From Davidsoniella eucalypti (lineage: Eukaryota > Ascomycota > Sordariomycetes > Microascales > Ceratocystidaceae), in the NCBI GenBank assembly GCA_004009845.1, contig RMBW01000107.1:1-64000 (forward strand): DNA of 64,000 nucleotides, read 5' to 3'. This document shows, piece after piece, positions 50,392-62,354 of the stretch. The notes below the pieces were generated by a model. It was not told the DNA's origin and ran no database searches. It saw only the letters and a list, made by a program, of their open reading frames with translations. Positions within the stretch are counted from its first letter, which is position 1. Each line of letters starts with the position of its first letter. The position numbers and the translations under genes were made by a program.

Positions 50392-50752
50392 GCGCCCTCC
50401 GACGTCTCCATCTTTGCGCATTGCAGCCGCTTTCTCGCTCGCTTTCTGCCTGCCTGACCTCGAGACTCTCAATCTTCACTCTCGCCAACCACCACCACCC
50501 AACTAACACCTTTAGAATCGAGAACGAGACAAAGCGCTTGCTTTTCCCCTCATTCTTCTCCACGATCTCGTCCCTTTGCCGTATTTCCTTCTTTGTTGTG
50601 CTGCAGTAACCCGTCTTTATCTTTTGGACCTTTTTGTCCTCGTCTCTTCTCTCCCTCTTTTTCCTTATCATCCACTCGCACCTAAAGCTTCGTTGATCGT
50701 TGCTCGTTGCTCGTCTTTCGGACAATAGGCTTCTTTCCGTCCACCTCTCACG

Positions 50753-53468
50753 ATGCCTTACACGCCACCCTCACACTCCCCTGCTGCGTCCCCTGTGGCG
50801 AGCCGGCGCTCTTCCTACAGCTCTTCGTCATCGACCTTGCCCCGCTCTGCCTCTTACTGGAGAAAGCATAGAAGATCCCCCTCTGCCCCGGCATCAGACC
50901 TCCCTTCTTCTTCGACTACTTCTTCTTCCTCGTCCGCTGTCGAAGACTCTCCTGCTCCTGCCTCCTCTTCTTCTTCTACTCAGATCTCCAAGGACAGCAA
51001 TGGTTCAGAGTCGTCATCCTCTTCCATCTCAGTAACTGACCAGCAACAACAACCACCATCATCACCAACCATGGCCACTGCCACTTTGACCATTACCGCG
51101 CCACCTCCTCCCATCTACGGCCCACTGAATATCAACCTCCTCCAGACCCCTCTCTGCGTGCGCCCTTCGCCTGCGCCCATCACCTCCCGCTCTATCCCGT
51201 CTGGCGCCGTGCTATCACCGCCCGAGTCTGCCTCGGATAGCGATGAGGATGGGTTGGAAATCCGCGGACGGGACCGCCTGAGTCTCAAGAACCTCAAGAA
51301 CTCTATCCGCCCAACACAGATGGAAGTCTCGCCGCACATCCTTGCTGCCAACCCGCCACCAAAGGAGTCGGATATTTGCTCATCAGCAAGCTTCATGCTC
51401 TCGCCCAAGCGCGTGAACTCCGATATTAGCATGGGGAGCTGCACTCCGCGCACCTCTGAAAACGCTATTGACGATGACGAGACCGATTCTGAGAGATACA
51501 AGCCCAAGATGGTGCGCAAGAAGTCGGGAGAGCTGGTGCGTCCGGCTCTACGTGCGTCGTCTAGATCACGCCGTGCCAACTCGGCGCCTGGAACCCCGAC
51601 GTTCAAAGCCGTACACTTTGATTCTAAGCTTGAGCACGTTCGCCATTTCCTCCACTGTGACCGCCCAGCTGCCGTGAGCGCGGGCTCTTCGCCAGTTGAG
51701 ACTTATGAGAGCGAGAATGAGTATCCTTTCTACGACCGTAGCCCCGCAGGCGAGCCTCCTTTCTCGTGGGAGATGTTCACCAAGAATTTCCCCGTACCTT
51801 CATCGTACCGCCAGGCTCAGCCCATTTGCTTGGAAAAGGTCTGGCTCTCGAATGATCAGAAGTCCTTGGTTGGCTCCGTGGTTGTGGCTAACCTGGCCTT
51901 CCAGAAGTTGGTGGTCTGCCGCTTCACTTTCGATTACTGGAAGACCACCTCTGAGGTGGTCGCTGACTACTCGAGTACTTTGGAGCCATCATTGCACCCT
52001 GCTGGCTCTGACCGCTTCAACTTTGCCATCCGTCTTTCGGACACGGCGGATTTGGAGAACAAGACCATGTACCTGTGCATGCGCTACAATGTTGGAACTG
52101 CTGAGTACTGGGATAACAACACCCACCTCAACTTTCAGGTTGACTTCCGCAAGAAGTACCAGAAGCAGAACGGCAAGGGTGGCTACATTGGAGCCAAGTC
52201 GAAGCCTGTCCAGGCCCAACAGCAGAAGCCGCACCAGCCACAGCAACAGCAGCAGGCCAACACTCTGCCACGGAGCTCTCGCCGCGCGCCCAACCTGCCC
52301 GGTGCTCCTCCTTCTAGAACCGCGCCCCCTCGCTCTCACGCCCGCTCCAAGTCGATGCCTGCTGGTCTTGGCCAGGAAGGTAACGCTAACGAGAAGGCCG
52401 CTACTAAGTCTGCTGCTAGCAAGGGCCCCGTTGCTGCTCCGGCTTTGACCAACCCTATGAACCGCTTCCTCGATGATGAGCCCATCAGCATCCGCCTGAA
52501 GCAGCGCCAGCCATCACCGGACAACCAGGCCAACACTTCTGGTAACAGCCTGGCATTCTCTAACCGCTACGACTTTGGTGCTTCGCTTTCTGCTGCCCGC
52601 ATGGAGCTCAACCCCCACAAGATCAAGGCCAAGGCTCAGATGAAGAGACAGCCGGTGAAGCCTGATACGCCTGCAGTGGCTTCTATTGGAGGTTCTGGAA
52701 TCCCTGGAACCGGAGGCGCCCCCCGCTCCTCGTTGGCAGAGGCCTCATACGAGGAGATCGTCAACAAATACTGCTTCGTAAGTACCTCTATAATCCCTTT
52801 ACAGAACGTCTCCGATAATACACAGAGGTGTCTGTATCCCTTCAACACCAAGTTCGGTACCTTGAAAAAGTACTAACATTTGTTCGGACTCGCAGTTCGG
52901 TTCGAAGCCCGCAGGCCCCAGTCTTGATCAAAAGCCACAGCAGCCCCAACAGCATCAGCAGCCCCCCTCTGCAGCAGCAGTCGTAGCCCGCTATGCTCCG
53001 GTACAGCCCAAGCAGCAGTCTATCGAAACCTTTGGCGGCTACTCCAAGCAGCAGCAGCAGCAGCAGCAGCAACAGCATCAGTACCAGTACCAGCACCACG
53101 TTCAGCATGCAGGCCCCGCTCAAAACCATCACATGATGCCTCTACAGCAGGCTGCTATGCGTTGCCAGCAAGCCATGTTGGGCTTCCCCCCCAGTCGTCT
53201 TGCTGCTCCCCAACAGCAACAGCAGATGGCGGAGTTTGGCTTTGTACCAACTGATGGCTCTGTGACTCCCTCGACGCCTAGCTCTAGCAATGGATCATCG
53301 CCTACCATTACGTCTGCCTCACCAAGCTCGCCCTTATCGCCGCCTACTGTCATTCCCACCGGCATCCCGTCGATGCCCGGCAAGTCACTCAAGGAGTTTG
53401 ATTTCACCACTCCTACTATGCACGAGCATCTCCCCTTTGAGAAGCATGCCCCCGTCATTTCCGGCTAA
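50753..53468 (+). CDS. PP1 regulatory subunit with CBM21 domain (Gac1/Pig-like)
   Basis: Exons 50753-52777 and 52896-53468 join in frame to 865 residues. The 118-nt intron has donor GTAAGT, a perfect TACTAAC branch at 52871 and acceptor GCAG. Proteins of this type tether protein phosphatase 1 to glycogen and glycogen synthase. The start MPYTPPSHSPAAS and the RRSSYS/SASYWRKHRRSPS block resemble Pezizomycotina relatives. The RVxF-type PP1-docking motif is KAVHF at 285-289. The CBM21 carbohydrate-binding domain runs from about 355 to 468 (PICLEKVWLS, then VCRFTFDYWKTTSEV, RFNFAIRL, YCMRYN-like and NTHLNFQVDF). The C-terminal third is Gln/Pro/Ser-rich, with nine consecutive Gln codons near 53048, and is probably disordered. 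Skipping the intron would end the protein at a stop 52874-52876, in an unconserved tail. Confidence 0.92.
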
Positions 53469-55510
53469 ACAAAGCATACCATATTTCGACAACAAACCAA
53501 CAAAACATTATTTTTCTTTTCTTCGCTTCTCTTCTCGGCGGACGCCTTGATTGGTCTCTCTGCTCATTGTCTTTTGATAATTATTCTCTTTTATTACACC
53601 CCTCTACCCTCAACTTACACACACACACCCCTTGGTCTTCTGCTACATTCTTACTTAGCCTTTGCAAAACTCAACACCGGTCCTCGGATATATCCTAGTA
53701 TCAGTCTAGGTAGGTCCGGTGCACGCATACCTTGTTCTATCTTTTCATTCTATCTGAACTCCCTTTCGTCTCACTTCGAGTAACGGGAAGCTGTTTTTCT
53801 TCTATCTATCAGCTTTGGTTGTCACCCAAACTGGGCACTCGTTTTACCTACTATCTTCTTTTTTTATTGCACGTAATGTGCGTTAGTGTCACGCCCTTGT
53901 CTATTCATGGCATAGCAAATCATTGGTGGCTTGGTGATGCAGAGGTTTATTTTATTTTCGTTTACTTTTTTTTTGTTTTTGTTTTCCATAACACACAACT
54001 CTTCTTTCTCCCCTTTTACACACATACATGTCTAGTAGATCCAGGCAATGCAAACCCACACCAAAGGGAAAACCGTTCTCTTGTCGAGTTGTACGATACA
54101 AATATTCCATTATACATTTTTTTTTTCAGGCTACTTAGAGGTCCGCCTCCCCTCACACTCCCTTATCTTTCCAATTAGTGGCTGAGGAGTACCACTAGCA
54201 AATAAAAAAAAACACTCCTCTTCTGCCACTTAAACTGTATGGCATTTTATTTCCTACTTAACTCTTTTGTTTCATTGTTCACAAGGGCATATGTGCTATA
54301 TTTCTTTCTATTTTTGAATTGTTTTCCTTATACTGGATCAACATTGTCTATTTCATGGGTTCATTGCAAGTTATTGGTTTTTTTTTTCTTTATCTTTCTT
54401 TTGATGTCATATTTTCTGCGATCTTTTGTGTTTAAAAAGTTTGCTTTTCAGCGTTGCTTTTAAGGTTCAACTCCGGTTTTTGTTTATGTTCAATGTTTCG
54501 ATTTAGTTTGTCTTTTGGTTCTGTGATTAGTTCTTCTGTTTTTCTTCTTCTAGTTACAATCATTCACCACGGTTTTACTCTCTCTTCCAATAACTGCTTA
54601 ACTCCTTTTGTTGCTGTTTTTATGTTTTATTGTTCGTTGTTAATTTTGTTGCAGCTTTTTTATTATTGGTGAGATATGATATATTGGAGAAAGGGACGTT
54701 TGGAAAGAGAACATAGACTGTATTGCTATGCTATGAATGCATTATTACTGAATTTTTGCTTATTTTATTACTTGATTTGCTTAACTATAAATATATATTT
54801 TCAATATTGAATACACTTCATCTACTCAGTTATTCTTTTTCCCCTTCGTGACGTGCAATAAGAACAAAGATGTATATACGATATATGTGTGCTTCTGGTT
54901 CTGGAATGTACAATGGCCTTTGTGCTATGGTATAAGGGAAGATTTCGGCTATTATAGCTGTAATAGGATGCATAAATGTTCAATGCAGGTAGGCCGCTGT
55001 GCTTGATATCAATGTACCCCATATTTGAATTAATTCGACTACTACCTACGTACCTATACGTATTTGTATTTATATATCACTATGATGAGTAGGAAGAGAA
55101 GGAAGACGATTATATAAGATCGTGACATATATAGCCAGGGATTAAGAACCCTCCGGCCTGGTTATTTTCTCCCCCTTGCCTGATGCTCTTTTATACGACT
55201 AAGATTTCAGTAGTTATGTAAGTTTGTACTAGTGTACTGTTAGGTTTAAATGCAACTTTAGACGCTACATATAAAAAGAAACATAAGATGGAATCTTTTC
55301 TCAGCCTATGATCATCATCGGAAATACTACGTTTATTTTCCATGCTTACAACCATGTATCTTATCGGCCAGCACATTATGTGTAGAACATTCAAACATGG
55401 AAATCTACAATATGCAACGCTAGGAAAAGGGATCTCTGCATTTTTCTTTTTCTTCTTCTCTTCTCAATCTAACGCTGGTTCAAAAACTAAACTTGCACAT
55501 TCCTCCGGTC

Positions 55511-55537
55511 TTTTTTTTTTTTTTTTTTTTTTTTTTT
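55511..55537. repeat. Run of 27 T
   Basis: An uninterrupted homopolymer, the longest in the window. It follows TCCTCCGGTC and precedes GCAG. Confidence 0.9.
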
Positions 55538-57150
55538 GCAGTTCAATTCCGAAGTTAGGTATCTAAATACGACGCTAGCTCGAAGTTTTAGCGGATATAA
55601 AGTCTTCGACTAAAGCTTCTATTTTACTTGAGAATTTTCTATATCTGTTTATCATCATTTGACAGCACCTCAGAAGACTAATACGACGTCGATATGGGTG
55701 TGACTATATTTATGGAGTGAAATTAACAACTATGAAAGAGAAGAAACTGACAAAAATACACAGAGAAGCCTAAACCCCATTTTTGTGCCAATCCGCTGGG
55801 CTTTTTATGTTGCACTATGCATAATATGTGTCTAATTTTTGCTGGTTATCTTTCCTCTACGTTTTTGCTCTTCTGGCCGATGATACTCTGAGGCTGCAGC
55901 TCGATGTTTATGGGAACAAGTGGCTCTAGTTGGCTTAGAATAATTCCACACAGTAGTATGTTGCTGAGCACATGTGAATCTTTTGATCTTGTTTCGTTTC
56001 TTGGTGACAATCCAATCTTGGTCATGTTTCATTGGGCGTCATTGTAGTCTGTAGTTTTACTAATAGCGTGAGTGGAACTCCATTGTTTCCTCTTAACACC
56101 TATTGCTATAGGGCGTAAATTCCACAAAGTAAGAATAATTGTAGCAATTATGGCACTATAGTAGCCTGCTTGGCAGCCCATCAGTGGTAGTTAGATATGA
56201 CAACACATTGAATAGAAAGCAAAAAGTATCATTGAGACAGACTGGACAAGGACCACGTCGAACGAAGGATGTCCCACTTGCGGCTTAGTTCTTGATTTGG
56301 TCTGGTCTTGAGTCGTTTCGGCATGCAACTATGAATGTTAATCCTACAATGAAACAATGCACACACGCCCAACCAACCTAAACCGGGGCAACAAAAAGGC
56401 CCTTTGCTTTTCTTTTTCCATTTCTGCCGCTATCTAACTCAGGCTGTGCTGTATTCTTGGATTCCATGCTAGAGTGCATTACAGAAACACCTGCAATATA
56501 TATAGTACTCTCTTAACACGATCCGAGTATAGCTGACCTTTGGCGATGTCCGACCAAGCCTTGCCATGTTAGAGACTCTATAGAAGGCTTGAAAGTAGGA
56601 AGCTATCGGCTATCCAGGTGGTGCGATATCTGGCTTCACTCTAAAGCCCAGCGGCCAGTGGAGACCTTGGCTTCGATGTATGTACAATCAATATACAATT
56701 ATATGTACCGACACATGTATATGTACGGCTACGTATACATATACTGTAGATATGCATTTGGGCTGTAGTGCATCTGCATAGAAACATGACGGCGCAGCAC
56801 AGCAAGAGTGTCTCCAATGCCAAATAGTCTCAAGTTCTAGCCATACTGCGACTAGTGTCATTACTAACAGAGTGTTAACCTAACCTACACGCCTTGGCCT
56901 CTGTCCAAGCATCGTCTGGATAGGCGCAAAATGTATCCGAACACAGACTACGACATAAATATCGCCAACACGCCCCTTCTCTGTCTTTTTTTTTCTAGAT
57001 GGCAAGGAAAATTCTTCCTTGCTCCATCCACTCAGCAGCTGCCACCTCAGTCAGAACCCACAACGACCAAAAAGATCAGCGCAATCTGACGAACCAACCA
57101 ACCTTGTCCAAGAACAAGAGGAAGAGGGATGAGGACAGCAAAGGGATAGT

Positions 57151-57155
57151 GAGAG

Positions 57156-57186
<31 letters not shown>

Positions 57187-57193
57187 GGGGGGG
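57151..57193 (+). repeat. GA/GAAA microsatellite ending in G-run
   Basis: GAGA units, then GAAA units, then a pure GA run ending in seven G residues. All-purine on the plus strand, so it could form triplex-type structure; no function is evident. Confidence 0.9.
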
Positions 57194-60100
57194 CAGAGGT
57201 GGGCAGAAAGAGAATAACAGAATGACGGGGTGTGTACATATGTGTATGTGTGAACAGACGGAAGTTGGGGTAGCCGTCTTTCTGACATGGTGGAAAGCAC
57301 AAAGCACGCAGTCGTCAGGGTGAACATCAATACTAGCCCTTCAAAAAGTTGGGGTAACGGGGCCTCCACGACATGGGGGGCGTGGAGGCGTGTGTGTGTG
57401 ATCATAACAGAACAGACAGACAGACATAGTGGTTGTAGACGTATATCTATGCGTGTCGACAGGAAACCATACGTGCACTAGAAAGCCCGACAGGCTAGTA
57501 GATATCAGAACAGTTCACCTCTGGCCTCGTTTCTTTCATTGTCTCTCTTTCCCCTTCCCTACCTCTCGCACGCCATCTCTCTCCGTCTAGCGCTCCAATT
57601 TATGCTACTGTCCGTACTTCCTTTCCCACCTTCTGGCCAAAAAAGGGAGCTGCGAGAACAGGATATTGCATGCTGCATTGCAACTATTTGAGCGCCAGCT
57701 GGCAACTGTGTGAACAAAGAGACACACACAGACACACCTACCAATCAATATAATGAGGCCTTTCTCCATCTTGTACGCACACCCAGGCGTTTCTGCTTCA
57801 TAGACCATTATAGCGCTCTGCTTAGAGTGGGTTTAGTTCTTTGTTTAGCTGGCCATCCTAGGAGCGGTTCTGTTCTAGAAAAGGCCGAAGACAAACATGG
57901 AATGATATATCCATATTCTGTCATCACCATGGTCCACCATTTTCTCCATTTATCTCTTACCCAGATAGCACGGCTTCCTTTATCTCTACTACCGCTTAGG
58001 TTGACGGCATGAATCTACACTATAACCATAGCAAAGAATAGCAAGAGATCGCCGAAACTGCATTCCTAGGACTCAGCGAAAGGGAGAAACGAGAAGGAGT
58101 AAGATGGGGGTGAGATTGTCAAGCGTAGTAGAGAACCGGTAGCCTATAGTCCAATGGTTACTATATAGCCCAATACCAGGTTTCTCCTCATCACGCGGAC
58201 ACCACTCATAGGCGGCATGATTCTGATGCCTATGTATATACAGATATTCCAAAACGCAGAAGCTGGTAGGTCGGTTCAAACAAGGAGGCCGACCGAGTCG
58301 ATGCAACTCGAAACGAGGGCAATACAGCCATTTTAAGAGCCGTCTTCCGCCGTTGATACCCATGGATCGCCATGTATAATAGACGGTATATTGGCCCTCC
58401 CAGCGCCTTATTATCGAAACATCTTGGCGACTATCCTATGCACACACCGATCCAGAGCGGTCTGCTTTACACAGTATCCCGAAAGACAATTCTAGTCTGG
58501 CAATACCCAGCCAATATCAATATGATCACATGTTTCTATTTTGTCGGGCTGTGAGATTGTGTCTAGAAAACAGCTGTTGTAACGTGTTAGCATATAACCA
58601 AATGGTAAATTATGTTCGAGTTTCCAAAGTCTACTTCTTCTTGCATATGTAAGCAAGAAGCGAAGAGGCGAGGAAGGAGACTGAGAAAATGAACCCCCTC
58701 CACTACACCATCCTATCTTCTTCTTCCAATATGTGCTGCAAGCCACATCTTGAAAACTACGTGTTGAGGTACCATGCAGCATATTCCAGAACATGCCAAT
58801 AACCCCAATAACAGGCCGTTAGGCCGCAATTAGGCGTCAACTACCGGTCCAGAAACAGGTAGAGAAGGAGAGAGAGGGGTGGAAGGACTCAACACTTTCT
58901 TTCATCCAAGCTTCACTAACAGAACCTCACTGACTTATCGGCATTCCGATGATAGCGGCTGAGGGGGAGGCTCAATAGTCTCTAGACTATCACCCAGGGA
59001 CCCAAACTGTGTGTGGAGCATGCTCACGTACTATCAAGCCTATAGAATACAGAGCAGATAGCGTTGAACTGACGAGCTTATGGTACGGCGTTAGCTGAGG
59101 TTCTTATCGAGATACTGCCTAACGCCTGATTTTCGTAAGGCCAAGAATGGATCCAGTCAGACAGAGGGTGATTATAAATGAATTCACAGTTTGGTTTGAG
59201 ACTCAGGAGTTACCTTCTAGGGTAAGATGCATACCTTCATGTACTATAATCTGCTGATTTCAATGGACTGACTCGGGAAAGTGACGTCGTCTTGATTCAT
59301 TGGCGATATATCGATATCGGCTAGTCTGTTAATGTATATGTATACCTGGTAATCGTCATGATACGATGGTTGTACGTTGTTGATTGTCGATCGATTACTA
59401 ATGGCAGCTGCTGGCAGTTGACACCGATAGATAGCCATTCATCCAGAAGAAACTACCCTGAGCAGAAAGGAGGCTGTACAAGTACAGTAGCTACCGATGA
59501 TAATCGTGACTGTACTACCTATATGGCTCTATGATGGGAATGTCGCACAAGATACTTAGTTACAATCAGATGAAGGTTTTTATTTAAAGACAATTATGCC
59601 AACGTAAGCGGAATATTTCCTAGGTTTTATGGTTTTATTCAATAGGGATGCCCTTTTGTGTTCAAAGAACATTGCCACAACTTTCCATAATTTCCAGGTT
59701 CCCGAGTACAAAACAGAAACAACAAACGAATCGGTCAACTTATTTTCATGACAAAGTGTGACTGCCCTATTTGATCCAGACCGCTGATCATTCTTTTTCG
59801 AGCAACCTCAACACAAAGGTAAGATAGGGAAAGAAAAAGAAACAGGCATGTTTCATCTACCAATTGTCTCAAAAACTAACAAAGATAACAAAGAAGAAAA
59901 AAAAACTCTAATTCCATGATTTTAGGTGCATCAAAGTTTCTCCGAAGGGCAACACCGACAATTCTCACAAGAGAATTTGCTACACTCACGTCTCAGAATA
60001 TCCCGCCAACTCAATAAGTCACTACCAATATACTACGAGAACAAAATCTTATTAGCAGCAGCAGCAATGTATCAAGGCCGACCGGCCGAAAGTATCCTGT

Positions 60101-60926
60101 TCAACAGCAAGCCGAAGACTTAGCGATGCATGTGTTGGCAGATCGCACACGAAATGAATGACGTCACCAGTAATCGACAATCAATTATCGATCGCCAATA
60201 CTTCTATTACTGCAGATCAACACATCTTGTGGCTCAATCTATATTTTCGCTTTTCTCTCCGCGGAAGGCTAGCCGGCACCGCAGAGCCTCATGATTCCTC
60301 GATCAACTACATGTTAGTAGAAACCAAGAAAATTAACTGAATTCAGCCAGCGCAGAATCTTGCAAATTTACATGTTTCTACTGCACTTCACAGGCTCATT
60401 TATTCATTCATTCTTCAATTATACTGATTATTATTGCAATAATACTATAAGCTGATATAATGCCCCGAACAAGCTCCAGGGCAGTAATTTCAGACGAATC
60501 TAGAGTATCTTCTGAAATCTAGTTCTCCGCGTACGAAGGTGTACCTAGCAGATTATAGCAGTTTTTGCCTTCACTAGGGAGTAACTATTACTACGGTTAC
60601 ATAGTTATTCTCATGCTAAGCTAGTAGAGATAACAAAATTCCCCTCAATCTTTCCTTGCTATAAATTTGAATTGATTATATTTCTAGCTAAATTACTAAG
60701 ATCATACACGTTATCTTCGGCAGGCCTTTGATTGCATATCTCATGCAAACGACTACCCTCCCTATATCTGTATGACTTAACTTGACTATAATTAACATAT
60801 CCAATATTGAACATTTATATCTAGTTTCTGCATACTTTTAAGTCCCGCAACAATGAAGATTTAAGAAAAAAAAACGCTGGAGTTCCTTCATGATATTCTT
60901 CATGAGTTTTATTCTCATGATTCTAA

Positions 60927-61041
60927 GGCAAGATGGCCGAGCGGTCTAAGGCGCTGTGTTCAGGTTTTCCGGTATACCAATATACTCTTGATAACCTTCG
61001 CAGTGGAGCAATCCGCGCGAGTTCGAATCTCGTTCTTGTCA
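60927..61041 (+). tRNA. tRNA-Leu(CAG) with 33-nt intron
   Basis: A class II tRNA with acceptor GGCAAGA/TCTTGTC, TGGCCGAGCGG, anticodon stem CTGTG/CGCAG, loop TTCAGG+T (anticodon CAG), a long variable arm (TGGAGCAATCC) and T-arm GCGAG-TTCGAAT-CTCGT, with discriminator A. The intron is 60965-60997, directly after position 37. Mature length is 82 nt. Its acceptor and D-arm start (GGCAAGATGGCCGAG) match those of the tRNA-Leu(AAG) gene at 22.4 kb exactly. The plain CAG reading indicates standard Leu decoding of CUG, not the CTG-clade code. Confidence 0.93.
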
Positions 61042-61049
61042 ATAGTTTC

Positions 61050-61055
61050 TTTTTT
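61050..61055 (+). terminator. Pol III T6 terminator of tRNA-Leu(CAG)
   Basis: A run of six T residues starting 9 nt after the mature tRNA end, the standard RNA polymerase III stop signal. Confidence 0.8.
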
Positions 61056-61179
61056 GCTAGTTAGCCATTCTTCAAATCGAATAGAGAAAATAAATAAATA
61101 CAATCATCAATCTATCTATCTTCTTTTTAGTCCGTCGTATTGCAGCGAGATAACAGTAAGTAGGTAGACGTAAAAGAGT

Positions 61180-61203
61180 AAAATCAAAATCAAAATCAAA
61201 ATC
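61180..61203 (+). repeat. AAAATC x4 tandem repeat
   Basis: Four perfect 6-nt units followed by AAATA, between the tRNA-Leu(CAG) terminator and the 3' end of the dismutase gene. Confidence 0.9.
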
Positions 61204-61289
61204 AAATATAGTTCTTCGTAAATTCATTTAATATCCTAGTAAATGTTGAAGTGGGCCAGCCATCTTCTCACAATGTATATCATCTAAAC

Positions 61290-62084
61290 TTATGCCTTAG
61301 CTACGGAAGCTAGAAGTACTTTGAACGCATCGTCCTTGGTACCCTTGAAACGCTTTTCAGCTGTCTCCCAGTTGATAACATTCCAGATGTTGTTGATGTA
61401 CGCAGCCTTCCCATTTAAGTACTATGGTAAATAGAAATGTCAGTCAATGTCCCTGCAAACAACATTGTGGTATTATCTGACTATACATACCTGTAGATAA
61501 TACGCATGCTCCCACATATCAACACCGAATACTGGTACTTCGCCAGTGACAACTGGATCCTGATCCTTGGTAGTCACAATACGCAACGAACCTGTAGTGT
61601 CCTTGACCAACCAGCCCCAACCACTACCCTGGATGCCCAGAAGAGCAGTGTTGAAAGCTTTCTTGAATGAATCAACACTTCCCCAGCTCTTCTCAATAGC
61701 TTGGACTAACGACGTAGCAACTGATGTCTGAGTAGAGGCCGAGCCAGTCGGTGCCAAGTTTTCCCAGAAAAGAGAGTGGTTGATGTGGCCGCCGCCGTTG
61801 AACTTGATGGCGGCTTGCAGGTTGACCTGTGTCGGGACGTCGGTAGAGCTGATGGCAGAGGAAAGAGAGGAAAGAGCGTTGTTCAGGTTAGTGACGTATG
61901 TTTGGTGATGCTTAGAATGGTGAAGCTCCATGATCTGAGCGGAGATGTTTGGCTCCAGAGCCTGGTAGTACGGGCACAGATCTTGTTAGTCTTGACTTTT
62001 AAGTATGAAGTGGCTTGACTTGATCTAGAATAGACTTACATCGTACGAGTACGGGAGAGGAGGAAGGCTGTAAGTAGAAGACAT
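61290..62084 (-). CDS. Mn superoxide dismutase, cytosolic type
   Basis: Exons 62084-62040, 61961-61491 and 61421-61290 join in frame to 215 residues; the introns are 78 and 69 nt, both phase 0. The enzyme converts superoxide to oxygen and hydrogen peroxide. Metal ligands by alignment with the family are H29 (MELHHSKHH), H77 (GGGHINHSLFW), D163 and H167 (VDMWEHAYY); Q149 in KDQDPV is the active-site Gln typical of Mn enzymes. The protein begins MSSTYSLPPLPYSYDALEP, directly at the mature fold with no presequence, as in the cytosolic MnSODs of Aspergillus and Candida Sod3. An in-frame ATG at 62171 could add 29 residues (see findings). The C-terminus ends KVLLASVAKA, where Aspergillus relatives I recall differ. 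It is divergent from the small gene at 62.7 kb. Confidence 0.94.
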
Positions 62085-62354
62085 GTTCGTGTTTGATGAT
62101 TGGACTCTCTTAGACGAGTTTTCGAGGCAGTATAGATCAGTTGATGAGATATTTTGCCTAGAAGAAAACATGGCGAGTATTTAGAGGCTGGCCATGTACG
62201 TATATTGAAGGGTAATATATAGGCACCTGCTGACAAACACAAAAGTTCTCCGCATAATGGAAAGAGGGGTTTGTTTCGCCATTATCTTCTCAAATAACCT
62301 TGACTACAAGCTATTAAGCCATGAGCCATCCGGGTTGTCGGCGTGTTAGTGGTT

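Larger units (their letters stand above)
47401..50752 (+). other. Pyrimidine-rich upstream region / long probable leader of the PP1 regulator gene
   Basis: From about 47.5 kb to the ATG at 50753 the plus strand is dominated by C/T tracts and contains many short ATG-initiated frames but no protein I recognise. This is what a long promoter plus 5' UTR looks like for the downstream gene. A possible leader intron runs from GTAAGA at 49647 to TTTAG at 50515, with an AACTAAC branch 10 nt before the acceptor; this is inference only. Two 7-nt tandem repeats lie inside that candidate intron. Confidence 0.4.
53469..60926. other. Gene-poor intergenic region
   Basis: About 7.5 kb without a recognised gene. 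The first 1.3 kb (to about 54.7 kb) is strongly T/C-rich on the plus strand and is probably the 3' UTR and 3' flank of the PP1 regulator; the F/L/S-rich open frames there, such as 53732-54178, are compositional. Further on there is a 27-T run (55511-55537), TATGTACA-type tracts near 56675-56750 and a GA microsatellite (57151-57193). Remaining open frames are about 100 codons or less and motif-free. Confidence 0.5.

Noticed and set aside
22488..50752. CRISPR array, rRNA genes or an intact transposon in the desert
   Set aside because: No regularly spaced repeats, no 5S-like or rRNA-like sequence, and no reverse transcriptase, integrase or transposase motif was seen in any listed open frame.
51115..52448. 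Long frames on both strands inside the PP1-regulator exon (minus 51115-51606, plus 51696-52448)
   Set aside because: Shadows of a GC-rich coding exon. The CBM21 and RVxF motifs lie in the annotated frame only.
53732..54178. 148-codon plus-strand open frame resembling a membrane protein
   Set aside because: Hydrophobicity comes from T-rich DNA in the presumed 3' UTR of the PP1 regulator. No domain, splice or start-context support.
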